Assembly (NCBI RefSeq): GCF_947179165.1
Contig: NC_077238.1
Location: 75,507,257 to 75,571,256, forward strand
Direction: 5' to 3'
Length of the DNA: 64,000 bases
Source of the DNA: Solanum dulcamara
Lineage: Eukaryota > Streptophyta > Magnoliopsida > Solanales > Solanaceae
A program made the translations under genes and the position numbers. The notes beneath the pieces are model-generated. The model was not told the DNA's origin. It saw only the letters and a list, made by a program, of their open reading frames with translations, and made no database searches. This document shows, piece after piece, positions 13,265 to 23,754 of the stretch (positions are counted from its first letter, which is position 1; every line of letters begins with the position of its first letter).

Positions 13265-13589
13265 TACAAAGCTAACCCATGCTCTGGCATGACACTAAGA
13301 TATATACACATAACAAATGAAAATAAAGGATGCGGAAGCTGAACCTGAAATAGTGTATTAAGAATCAAATATTAAATAAATAAATATCTGAATACTAAAT
13401 AAGTTGATACTAAGTCTGACTGCCTAAAAGCCTCTACTAAGATGAGTTGCTGGGACAAGCCCCAAGCTAACTCTAACTGTCTGAAAATTGAAAGACTAAT
13501 AAAAAAAATATAAGGATGGTCCTCAAAAGATGAGGACTCACCAACTTTGCTGCTTCTGACTGAGATCATACTAACCTCAAACTGGATAC
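13265..13589 (-). mobile_element. Gypsy-LTR-like fragment present only in unit 2
   Basis: About 325 bp that breaks the alignment between units 1 and 2. It begins with CATGCTCTGGCATGACA and holds a GAGGACTCACCAACTTTGCT stretch. That stretch is like the region seen inside the minus-strand gypsy LTRs here (for example GGAGGACTCACCAACTAGCT near 24107). It is either a gypsy LTR piece inserted here or sequence deleted from unit 1 between 1089 and 1100. Confidence 0.45.
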
Positions 13590-14941
13590 TGAGTGTATGA
13601 ACTTATATTATAAAATAATATAGTATGAAAGTACGTGATCAATACTTTGAATATACCAAGTATACAAAATATACATGATAAAATTGATAAACTAAACATG
13701 TTGAATCTGAAATACTAAACTGAAATAATATAAACTGATGCAATGACCAAGTAGTAGACACATTCATTCATAATCACTAAACTGAAAAGGACGATTACAA
13801 GGTCATGTGATATCTGAGACTAGAATGTGGAAGCTACTAATAACTGATATATAACCATGTGAACAAACATGGAGTTCGATGTTCAATTCCCATTGAGAAT
13901 GGCCCAATATACCTTGTCAGGGTATAAAGGATGATCTAAGCTAATGTGGTACCACTAAGCTAACATCCATAAAGAACTAAGGAGTCAATCCTGGTCTAAG
14001 GAGTGGCCTTTATAATTGTAACACCTCGCAACTCTACTCTTAGGATTCAAACCATTTGTCATAAGATTACCAACTTGGGTTGGGTGATATACTACTTGTT
14101 CATATATTTTAAGGTTCATTCCTAAGTGTGAGAAGCGTATTGCACGTGGTTTAGGCTCATAATAAACCTCTAACACCAAGTCAAGTGCAAAGCTTTATTA
14201 CCGACTAAGTTTTCGCATGAGTTTATATAAGGATCAACTTCAAATAACTATTTATCTCAAATTTAGGTGGCCTACAACCTATTAAATTAAAGTTCTTTGA
14301 GTCTTATTTTCAACGCCACCAAGTTTGCATCAATTCGAGTTCAGAGTAAAAATTTATGACCATTTTACTAGAGACACTATAAGTTGTCAGTGTCTGAAGG
14401 GAAAAGTGACTGCCCGTCAGACCTGTGATGCTCGTCAGACTTGGCCGTCACACTTAGGTAGAATTCCCCTTTTTGGGGTTAGTTATGATGGTCTAGGCGA
14501 TGGCCCATCACCCAAGCGATGAGTCGTCACTCAGGTGACGAAAGAATGAAAAATTATGGATGATTATTGTAAGATGAAATTATTATCTTGAAAACTACTT
14601 TAATGATCTTCTTTATGACTTCTTGATAACTTTTTAACGATTTCTTAATGTTTTCTTAAAAAATCTTTTGTTGTGAACACTAGAACTATGAATTATGAAA
14701 GTTCTCAAGACTTTATGATGCTATCTTATGATTCCCTAACTTTATTATTATTGTTGTTATTGTATGATATATGTCTCTCATGAATGCCAAGCTAAGATAC
14801 ATGAAATGTAACCTTATGATGTGATGATATGAACAACGTTTATGAACTATTGTCCTTGAATGTTATGAATATGAGACTTCGGGATAACCCATGATCACAT
14901 GAGCCTAAGAGAGCTAAATAGTTAACCGAGAAGGCATAAGT
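13590..14941 (+). mobile_element. Second copy of the gypsy-LTR-like fragment seen at 1100-2910
   Basis: It repeats 1100-2910 with single-base differences. It has one copy of the 36-bp unit and lacks about 415 bp relative to the first copy (junction near 14535). TGTAACACC lies at about 14020. It stops exactly where the next gypsy LTR begins, after GAAGGCATAAG; the first copy runs on at 2905 with GAAGGCGTAAGTCTATA. Confidence 0.6.
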
Positions 14942-17315
14942 GTAACACCCCCAAAAATTTTTACTAAGATTCGGACCATTCTTCGTGTATGTATAGGATC
15001 GTACTAGATAATTGTAAAGTTCCTGCATGAGTTAGGATCAATTCATAAGAAATTGGAGAGTGTTGGATGTGATTTAGGGTCATATGGGATCCCTAAAACC
15101 AAGCCAATTCCAAAGAACTCGTCTTGGCTAAGTTTCCGAATGATTTTGTATAAGGGTCAAATTCCAACGACCTTATCTTTTTTAATATAATGAATTGGGT
15201 GGCCCATGACCTATTAAATTAAAGGTCTTTGAGTCTTATTTCCAACGCCACCAATACTGCATTTTTTAGAGTTTGGAGTCAAAAGTTATGACTATCTTAC
15301 AATAGACTAGTGCTGCAGAAATTCCTGGCCTGGACTATAATAGAGAAAAACGTGGGCTTGGCGCCGCAGTGGCGCGACGCACTAGTATAGCACCAGAAAC
15401 AAGCCTCAGTAGTTTGGTCCTTGGCGCGACGCGCCACTATTAGGTGTGCAGGGTTTTTAAGCCCATTTTCCAGAACCTAGAAAATTTAGGCTTGGCGCTG
15501 CAAGGGAACGACGCACCACTATAGCGCCACAAACAAGCCTCAGTAGTTTGGTCCTTGGCGCGACGCACCATTATTAGGTTGCAGGGTTTTTAAGCCTATT
15601 TTGACTTGACGTGGCGCGCCACTATAGTGCCAAGAGGGTTTTAGCCCATTTTTTCCAAATTTTTGAGGGAGGGCAAATTGGGCATTTTCTTAATTATATA
15701 TACACTGACTTGGTCACATTTTAGACCATTTTTTTTCAGTCCATTGCCTCTTCAAAATCCCTAATCCTCATTCTCTCTTCCTCAATCCATCCCTAACGAG
15801 AATTGCCTTCCGAAAATTTCAAGGATTTAAGCCTCCCATTGAAGACATAACATCAAGGTTCCTTCAAAGTCTTCACCAAGGTATGTAAGGCTAATCAAAG
15901 CATGGGTTGAGTCCACTCATGTGCCCTACATCTTCATTGAGATTGAATGTTCATAAGAATGGATTTATTGATAGATTTATGTCCAAATAGGTCTTTCTTT
16001 CAACTATTAACTAAATTTCTATTTTGTTGGTGTTGTTGAGTTAAGAAAGTGTTGTGCTACATGTTGGTATGAGTTGATTGATATGAGTTGTTAAACAAGT
16101 TTTTGTTAATTTTCTTAAATATGTTGTTTACCTTAAATTGTTGATTTAGAACCTTGGAATCTTGACGAGTCCTGGAAAGATTTGCTAAATGAATAGAGGA
16201 ATGATTGGATAGGATTGTATATTGTTATAGATGCATATTTAAACTACTCTTGAAAGATACGATTGGGATTGATCGGATAGTATGATTGGAAGAGGTTTGA
16301 TTGTGATAGAAATGATGATTTGACAAGGTTCCAAATGAGACTTGTCGATATGATTTGATTGGATGGATTTTTATGAGCATTGAGTCTTGGGAGGAGTATC
16401 GAGCACCGAATTGGGTAAGATTAAGTAATAACTCAAATCCAATAACAACGTCGCCAAACGTAGGAGGGGATTGAACCGTTAAAGTCGGATGCTTCCCAAA
16501 TTATTGTCCTGACATAATAGGAATTGGTTGGATATTGATCCATGATTGGTTGATTAGTTCATACCCTGGCAAGGTATGAACGGATGTGGAAACAACATCA
16601 GCTTGTTGTACTATCACTAGCTCATAAGTGATGGTTGTCGGATAAGAGAAACTCCCATATAGGTCTTGATAGGACTTTGAGTCGGATTGGGTTGAATTGT
16701 ATGTGATTGGTCTCATTTGAACCATATTCTTGTTTAGACTTAAGACACGTGATCGAGTTGTTCTTTCTCTTGAGTTGAGAGTCTGAGTTGATTTGATTCT
16801 TTCTTGATGTTTGTTTCATTCGACCATTTTACATACTCGTATATTCCATGTACTGACGCCATTTGGCCTGCATCATTTCATGATGCAGAGATAGGTACTA
16901 GAGATCATCAACCAATGCACCGTTGAAGATCTATTCACTTCCAGCTAGTTGGTGAGTCCTCCCAGTTTCCAAGGATACTGAGATTATCTTTATAGCTTTG
17001 ATTTGTTTTCCTTATTTTGATTTTGGTAGCCATGGACTTGTCATTGGCACCTCCTGGGTTGTTGATAGAGGCTTCATAGACTAGAGTGTGGAAAATGTTT
17101 AATTGTTCATTTTGACTAATTTTATTCTTGCTAGTTGTTGATTGGATATATGTTTGGCCTTTGGCCCTAAATTATGAATAGTTTCTTTATGATTGAGTAT
17201 TCCGCTAGTAGAATATGAATAAATGAAAGTGTGACTGGACTATGTGGTTCGCTTGAAGGCCAGAAATAGCTCTTGAGTGTCGGCCACACCTAGGGTACCC
17301 TCCCGGGGCATGACA
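14942..17315 (+). mobile_element. 5' LTR of a Ty3/gypsy retrotransposon (2.37 kb)
   Basis: It starts TGTAACACCCCC and ends GGGGCATGACA, directly followed by a primer binding site at 17320. It belongs to the same family as the solo LTR at 23755-26165 (similar length and end sequences, opposite orientation). A GC-rich, partly palindromic block at about 15340-15660 repeats motifs such as CTTGGCGCGACGCGCCACTA. The element has no matching 3' LTR in this window. Confidence 0.85.
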
Positions 17316-17319
17316 AACA

Positions 17320-17331
17320 TGGTATCAAAGC
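17320..17331 (+). other. Primer binding site (initiator-Met tRNA type)
   Basis: TGGTATCAAAGC lies five bases after the LTR end. It differs by one base from the usual TGGTATCAGAGC, complementary to the 3' end of plant initiator tRNA-Met. Confidence 0.75.
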
Positions 17332-17532
17332 ACAGAGTTTAAGAGTCCTAGGGAGTCTATGAAGCCATGTCTAGTAGAGTCTTGCTTATGGGTGTGTTGT
17401 GCACCACACTTATAATCAGGAGGCTATAAGACATTAAGAACTGTTTTACTTCTTTCATACTCTGAACTCGTGTGATAGAGTTAAACTCTATAAGACTTCC
17501 TTTCTAATTCGTGCATTTATATGTTGTAGACA

Positions 17533-18585
17533 ATGTCTCCTAAACGTACTGTCAGCTAGAGAAATACTGAGGACACAGAGATGCCACAGTCAGAAGTGTG
17601 CCCATTGAGGGCTAGGGGCCGACCTGCAAGATATGCAGAGGCACCTCAAGTGACTACTACTCTGTATGCACCAACTTCGGAGGTAGATTTTCGAGGAGCG
17701 ATTGTCATGCTCACTCAATTAGTGGCTACTCGCAATGGTAACCAGAGTTTGCCAACTTTTAGCTCTAGTTCTCAAGATCTGTCTGCTGCCATGAGGGTTA
17801 AAGATTTTTTGAGAATGAATCTACTAGTATTCACGGGTTCTAAGGTTGATGAAGACCCCCAGAACTTCATTGATGAGATGTGGAAGATCCTAAAAGCTAT
17901 GCATGCTACGGAGATCGAGGGGTTGAGTTGGTGTCTTATCAGCTCAAGGATGTGGTAAACATCTAGTATAACCAGTAGGAACAAATAAAGGTGAAGATGC
18001 TAAGCCTGCTATTTGGGATGAATTTGAGGGAGCCTTTCTTGATCACTTCTTTCCTAGAGAATTGAGGGAAGCAAAAGTAGAAGAGTTTGTCAATTTGAAA
18101 TAAGAGGGTATGACCGTTAAGGAGTACAGTCTAAAGTTCATCCAGCTATCCAGATAGGTCCTAGAGATAATCCCACATATGAGGTCGAAGATGAAAAAAA
18201 TTGTCTCCGGATTGGGAAGACATGTGAAGAAGGAGTGCAAAGAGGCATTATTGATCTCCGACATGGATATTTCAAGATTAATGGTGTATGCTCAATAGGT
18301 CGAGGATGAGAAGAGGAAAGACAGGAAGGAGCATCTGAGCAAGAAGGCAAAATCAGCTGGACATGAGAATGAACAGAGGCAGAACAAGGAAAATAGGTCC
18401 TTCTTCCAGAAGAGGTCTTCCAACTATGTCTCATCCACCGCAAGTGCACCTATGCTGCACAACAAGTATGATCGGCAGGGACAGAGTTACCAGAATTTCA
18501 GGTCCCAAGGTTCTCAATCCCAGGCTAGCGTGGGTCAAGGTTCGAAGGGAAAACCACCATGTGGCAAGTTCTTTTCATGTACCTT
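17533..18585 (+). pseudogene. Ty3/gypsy gag, truncated and frameshifted
   Basis: This is the capsid/nucleocapsid precursor of the element whose LTR ends at 17315. An ATG at 17533 is followed eight codons later by an in-frame TAG. The same frame continues from 17581 (RGRPARYAEAP, then DFLRMNLLVFTGSKVDEDPQ) to a stop at 17956. Gag similarity goes on in other frames: AFLDHFFPRELREAKVEEFV near 18030-18090, GMTVKEYSLKFIQLS near 18110, and a lysine-rich region to about 18560. Several frameshifts and stops break it. It ends just where the CCHC zinc knuckle should begin (KPPCGK), joined to opposite-strand sequence at about 18586. Protease, reverse transcriptase and integrase are missing. Confidence 0.85.
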
Positions 18586-18589
18586 GAAT

Positions 18590-21122
18590 TTCTTGGAAAC
18601 ATAAGCTATGACCTTAACATATTGCATTAATACATAACCAAGACCACATCAGAAAACGTTACATAAACTACAAATCCATCTGAACTGTTAGATAAAATCA
18701 GAATTATAGCTGAAGTAAGTCGAGTCTTCATTTTCTGATAACTCTTCTTATAAGATTTGAACCACTGAAGTTTGACTTTCTTTTGAGTCAGTGTGGATAA
18801 AAGAGAGGTAATTGAGGAAAATATTTTAATAAATCATATGTAGTAATCAGCTAAACCCAAAAACATCCTGATATCTAAAGGAAAAAGGGGTCTAGGCTAG
18901 TTTGTAACTGCTTTGGTCTTTTGAGGATCAACCTGTATGCCTCCACTGGAGACTATATGACCCAGGAATACTAATGATCTCAACTAAAACTCATATAACT
19001 TAGCAAATGATTAACAGTCTTTTAGAATCTTCAAAATAATCCTCAAATGGACAACATGATCATCCTCGCTTTTAGGAGTAAATAAGGATTTCATCTATGA
19101 AGACAATGGAGAACATGTTTAAGTACTATTTGAACACGTTATTCATCAAGTCCGTGTAAGTTCCACGAGCATTCCTTAGTCCAAAAAACATAACCACAAA
19201 TTCATAGTGACCATACTGAGTCCTAGAGGCTATCTTTAGGATGTCACATGCTCTGACTTTGAGCTGATGTTAGCCGGATCTTAGGTCTATCTTAGAAAAA
19301 AACTAGCACCCTGAAAATGGTCGAACAAGTCATTCATCTTGGGAATGGAATACTTATTCTTGATTGTGACTTTGTTTAGCTGACTGTGACCAATGTACAT
19401 TCTAAGAGAACCATCTTTCTTACCATGAAGATAACTGGAGCACTCCATGGAGAGATGCTAGGTCTGATGAAACCTTTATCTAGAAGGTCCTTCAACTGAC
19501 CTTTCAACTCTCTAAGCTCAGTTGCAGCCATTTTGTAAGGCAGAATTGGGATTGGCTAGATATTTAGAAGAAGGTTTATTCCAAAGTCAATTCTCTTTTG
19601 TAAGGGAGTTCGGGAAGATATCTAAGAAACTTTTTTGGAAACTTATTCACTATTGGGATGGATTGAAGGGTTGGGATTTTGGAACTAGAATCTTTAACCT
19701 GGACTAAATGGTACATGAAACCTCTAGAAATAATTTTTTAGGCCTTAATATATGAGACAAACCGATCCATATGCGTTGAAGTACTACCTTTCCACTCTAT
19801 GGCTGGTTAATTTAGAAACTAAAATTTAACGACTATGGTTCTATAGTCAACTGAGGCATAACAAGAGTATAACCAGTTCATGCCAAGAATGATGTCAAAA
19901 TTAAGCATGTCTAACTACACTAGATGAACTGAGATGATTTTCTAAAAAATTAAGACTGGACAATTTCCGTGTACCCGCTTAGCTAAGACTGACTCACCAA
20001 CATGAACAGAGACCAAGAAAGATTCAAATAAAATTTTGGCACTAATATAGTAATTTACTACAATATAAGATTTCACAAAAGAAAGTGTAGCATGTCGATC
20101 TAACAATACATAAACATTAAACTGAAAGACACATTACACACCACTAACTATATCAAGGGAATCTTCCTGATCCTGTCGAGTCTACAAAGCATAAAATATA
20201 TTCTATCATTATCACCCACCAATACTAGATGAGGTACCCTATTGAGTCGGATGATCTGCTGGATCTGCTAAAATATTAAGTCGATTCTGCTGATGAACAT
20301 CCTTTCTCCCTAAGGACACTGGGAACTCCCTCAATCTATGACCTATCTTTCCACATTCAAAAGAGCTACCACTACCGGCCATACACTCCCAAGCCGATTC
20401 TTACTATACTTTTGACAAACTGAAAAAGTGCGACCACTAGTGACACTGCCATATGAATTAGAGCTTGGTGCTCTATTCTTGTCTTTGATATAAAATTGGG
20501 CATTGGGGCACTAAAAGAAGATGAGGATGGTCTTGAAAACTTCCGACGAAACTAAGAGTGATTGTCACCGTCCGATTTCTGTAGAGAGTAGTCCACACTG
20601 TCTATCCTAGACCTCTTAGTCTCCTTAGTACTCTCTTTAACCTTTTCTTTCTCAATTTGCTAGGCATGAGTCATCAATCAGGAGAAGTTAATCTCCTTGA
20701 TCAATATCGCAATCTTGCACTCTTTCACCACCATCTCAAAAATACCAAAGATAAACTTACTCATATGGGCTCTAGATTCAGCCACAATTGATGAAGCATA
20801 CGTAGAGAGTTGGATGATCTTCAGAGAATACTCCTTCACTGTTATGTTACCTTTCTTCAGATTAATGAATTCCTGGACCTTAGCTTCCTTCAACTCTAGT
20901 GGAAAGAACCTGTCCAGAAATGTAGTCTCAAACTTGTCCTAGTCTACTGGGCCTGCATCAACAACCCTATCTTCCTTCTATTGCTTGTACCAAATTTGAG
21001 ACACTCCATTATTTGTATCAAATCATATGTCCTGTCCTTTTGGTCTGATATATCACTTTACTAAATGTAATTGATACCCAGTGTATCTCTATGCTTTGGG
21101 TAACTCAGTTAGCTGACACAGG
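18590..21122 (-). pseudogene. Ty3/gypsy gag-protease-RT remnant
   Basis: Read on minus, from 21120 down: gag (KEAKVQEFINLKKGN, TVKEYSLKIIQLS at 20890-20800), a CCHC-like knuckle (ECGKIGH near 20360), the aspartic-protease region and NFDIILGMNWLYS (about 19895-19855), and reverse transcriptase. The RT carries FGLRNARGTYTDLMNNVF near 19180-19130, and FIDEILIYS where the active-site FIDD is changed to FIDE. Next come FLGLADYY (about 18880) and the start of RNase H (GFVVY, near 18680). The rest of RNase H and the integrase are lost at the junction near 18590. Stops and frameshifts occur throughout. No LTR is attached: at the gag end it abuts the truncated copia LTR at 21123. Confidence 0.85.
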
Positions 21123-21648
21123 GTATGATGATAACTAATAAAAATAAATTAGACACGAGAATTTTATGTGAAAACCCTCAAACAAATAGAGGGGAAAAAC
21201 CACAGGGTAGAAGGATTTTTACTATTATGATATGGAGTACACCGCTCTCAAATACAAGGAGAAAATAATAATTAGCACTTCTCTCTTGTAAAAGAAACAA
21301 CTACTAAAGAGGACACTCAAGAATACAATATTTATCTTGGTGTATAACTCTCTTTGTATTCTTACTCTCACTCCCCTACACAAAACTCTCAAAGCCCTTA
21401 GGACTACATTGTGAATGTTATCATGTTAGAAGGAATGAACTTATATTTATAGAGTCATAAATCTTTCCTATAAGAAAAGGACTAGCCAAATATATGGAAA
21501 CTTTGTATTTTTCTTTTAGGAAAACAAAAACCCAATTATACTAAGAAATGTTTTTCCTTTCCTTTTCCTTTTTATGCCTACTTTTTCTGTCTACTTTTCC
21601 TTCTTTGAATTTGACTTTACTTAACAGCCTTTTTTGACTTTTCTTTCA
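21123..21648 (-). mobile_element. 3' LTR of the minus-strand copia element, truncated
   Basis: It matches the 5' LTR at 26512-27059 but lacks the last 35 or so bases at its low-coordinate end, where gypsy gag sequence begins. It starts (minus) TGAAAGAAAAGTCAA just after the polypurine tract. Its family is that of the intact element at 47989-53215. Confidence 0.9.
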
Positions 21649-21661
21649 TTCTCCCACTTGA
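21649..21661 (-). other. Polypurine tract
   Basis: Minus-strand TTCAAGTGGGAGAA adjoins the LTR, as AAGTGGGAGAA does at 52688-52698 in the intact element. It primes plus-strand DNA synthesis. Confidence 0.8.
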
Positions 21662-21689
21662 AGATTTAATTGAAAATCAATTAAGTCAT

Positions 21690-23749
21690 CACACCATCCT
21701 TTCTACCCAATTACTGCAATGTTACATTTCTGCTAGGCCAATAGAAGATCGACACTATTTAAACTTGTTACTGTTGATCAGCTTTGTAAACATATCTGCT
21801 AGGTTGTCACTAGTGTAAACTTTCTGGATATCCATACTGCCTTCTTCCACCTTCTCAAGGACAAAGTGATACTGAACTCGTATGTGCTTTGTCCTTGAAT
21901 GAAATGCCAAATTCTTTGCAAGATGCAAAGCGCTCTAGCTGTCACAAAATAGAGCAATCTTTTCTTGTTTATGCCCGAGCTCCTCTAGTAACATCTGTAT
22001 CCATATTGCCTCTTTGCTAGTTTGTGTAGCTGCTACATATTCTGCTTCTATCGTAGATGTAGCCACGATAGATTGCAATTTTGAAACCCAGCTTACAGCT
22101 CCTCCAGCAAGAGTAAATACATAACCTGTGGTGGACTTACTTTTATCAAGATCACCTGCATAATCTGAATCAACATAACCTTTAACAGTAAAGTCTGATC
22201 CTCCATAATACATTACAATATCTGAGGTACCCTTGATATATCTCAGGATCCTCTTAATACTATTCCAATGCTCTCTACCAGGATTATCCATGTATTGACT
22301 AACCACTCTCACTGCTTGTGCAATGTCAAGTCTTGTACATACCATGGCGAATATTAAACTTCCCACTTCTGATGCATACGGTACTCGAGACATCTACATC
22401 CTCTCTACTTCATTGCTAGGACTCATACTTGAGGATAACTTAAAATTAATAGGAAGTGGGGTAGAAATTGATTTACAGTCATGCATCTTGAAGCGTCTCG
22501 AGATTTTCTTCAAGTAGTTCTTTTGAGAAAGCCAAATCTTCCTATTATTTCTGTCTCGGTGAATTTGCATCCCTAAAATCTTGTTTGTTGGTCCCAAGTC
22601 CTCTATTTCAAACTCCCTATCCAACTGTGCCTTTAAATTTGTAAGACGATCTTTGTTGGGGCCTGCTACTAATATGTCATCAACATACAACAGCAAAATA
22701 ACAAAATCTTTATTACCAAATATCTTGTAATAAACACAAGGATCTGAACTATGTCTGTTGTATCCAAGGATTATAACGAAAAAATCAAATCTCTTATACC
22801 AACATATCGGCACCTGTTTAAGACCATATAGAGATTTGTTCAACCTGCAAACCAAGTTCTCTTTTCCCTGTTCTTCAAAACCTTCTGGTTAGAGTATGTA
22901 AATTTCTTCTTCAAGCTCTCCATGAAGAAATGCAGTTTTAACATCTAACTGCTCCAAGTACAAGTCAAATATAGAACACATCGCCAAGACCACTCGAATT
23001 GTTGTGAGTCGGACCACCAGAGAAAATATCTAATTGAAGTCTATACCTTCTTTCTGAGCGAATCCTTTCACCACCAATCTTGCATGATACTTCTCCACTT
23101 GATCATTACCATTGTGTTTGATCTTGTATACCCATTTGTTTCCAATGGCCTTCCTTACTTATGGTAATTGAACAATATCCCATATTTTATTTTTGTGAAG
23201 AGCTTCAATTTTTTGTTGCATTGCTGCCATCCACAAAGATGATTCTTCGCCTTCCATAGCCTCGTGAAAGGTTAAAGGCTCTCTATCTTTTGTTAATAGA
23301 CAGTATGCAACATTGCTCTCCATAGAATAATCTGAGTGTCAAGCTAGTTCTCTTCTCTCCCTAGTTGACAGTCGAACTTGTGGAATTTCAATCTCAGCTT
23401 GCTCTTGTTCTTCGTGCTCTGGTGCTGCTTCAGAAGAAACTGGAACTTCTTCAACTTCAACTTCAACTGTAGTAGTCTCTGATATTTCTTTTGAAGTGCT
23501 ACCTTCTTTTGTTTGTATCTTGTTTTCAATAAATACAACATCCCTGCTGATTACCACCTTACGGACAGTGGGATCCCACAAGCGATACCCCTTAACTCCA
23601 TCAGCATACCCTAAGAAAATGCATTCCCTTGATTTTGGATCCAACTTTGGTTTTTATTGGGTGTTGTACATAACAAGACCATACAATCCCGTAAGAGTAT
23701 CCCATATTTCCTTCATCGTCCATTTTTCAGCCACACTAGACAACACTTG
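21690..23749 (-). pseudogene. Ty1/copia pol (integrase end, RT, RNase H), internally deleted
   Basis: From 23749 down on minus: a short gag piece (SSVAEKWTMKEIWDTLTG), then an abrupt jump at about 23680 to the integrase C-terminal region (LDPKSRECIFLGYADGVKGY) and linker. RT follows (LNKSLYGLKQVP, LLLYVDDILVAG at about 22710-22680), then RNase H (GYVDSDYAGDLDKSKSTTGY at about 22190-22130, ALFCDS). Compared with the intact copy, about 1.7 kb is missing (rest of gag, zinc knuckle, protease and integrase core). A GAG to TAG-type nonsense change separates RT from RNase H near 22393, and RT has further stops between 22890 and 23150. A non-functional relic of the same family as 47989-53215. Confidence 0.9.
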
Positions 23750-23754
23750 ATCAG

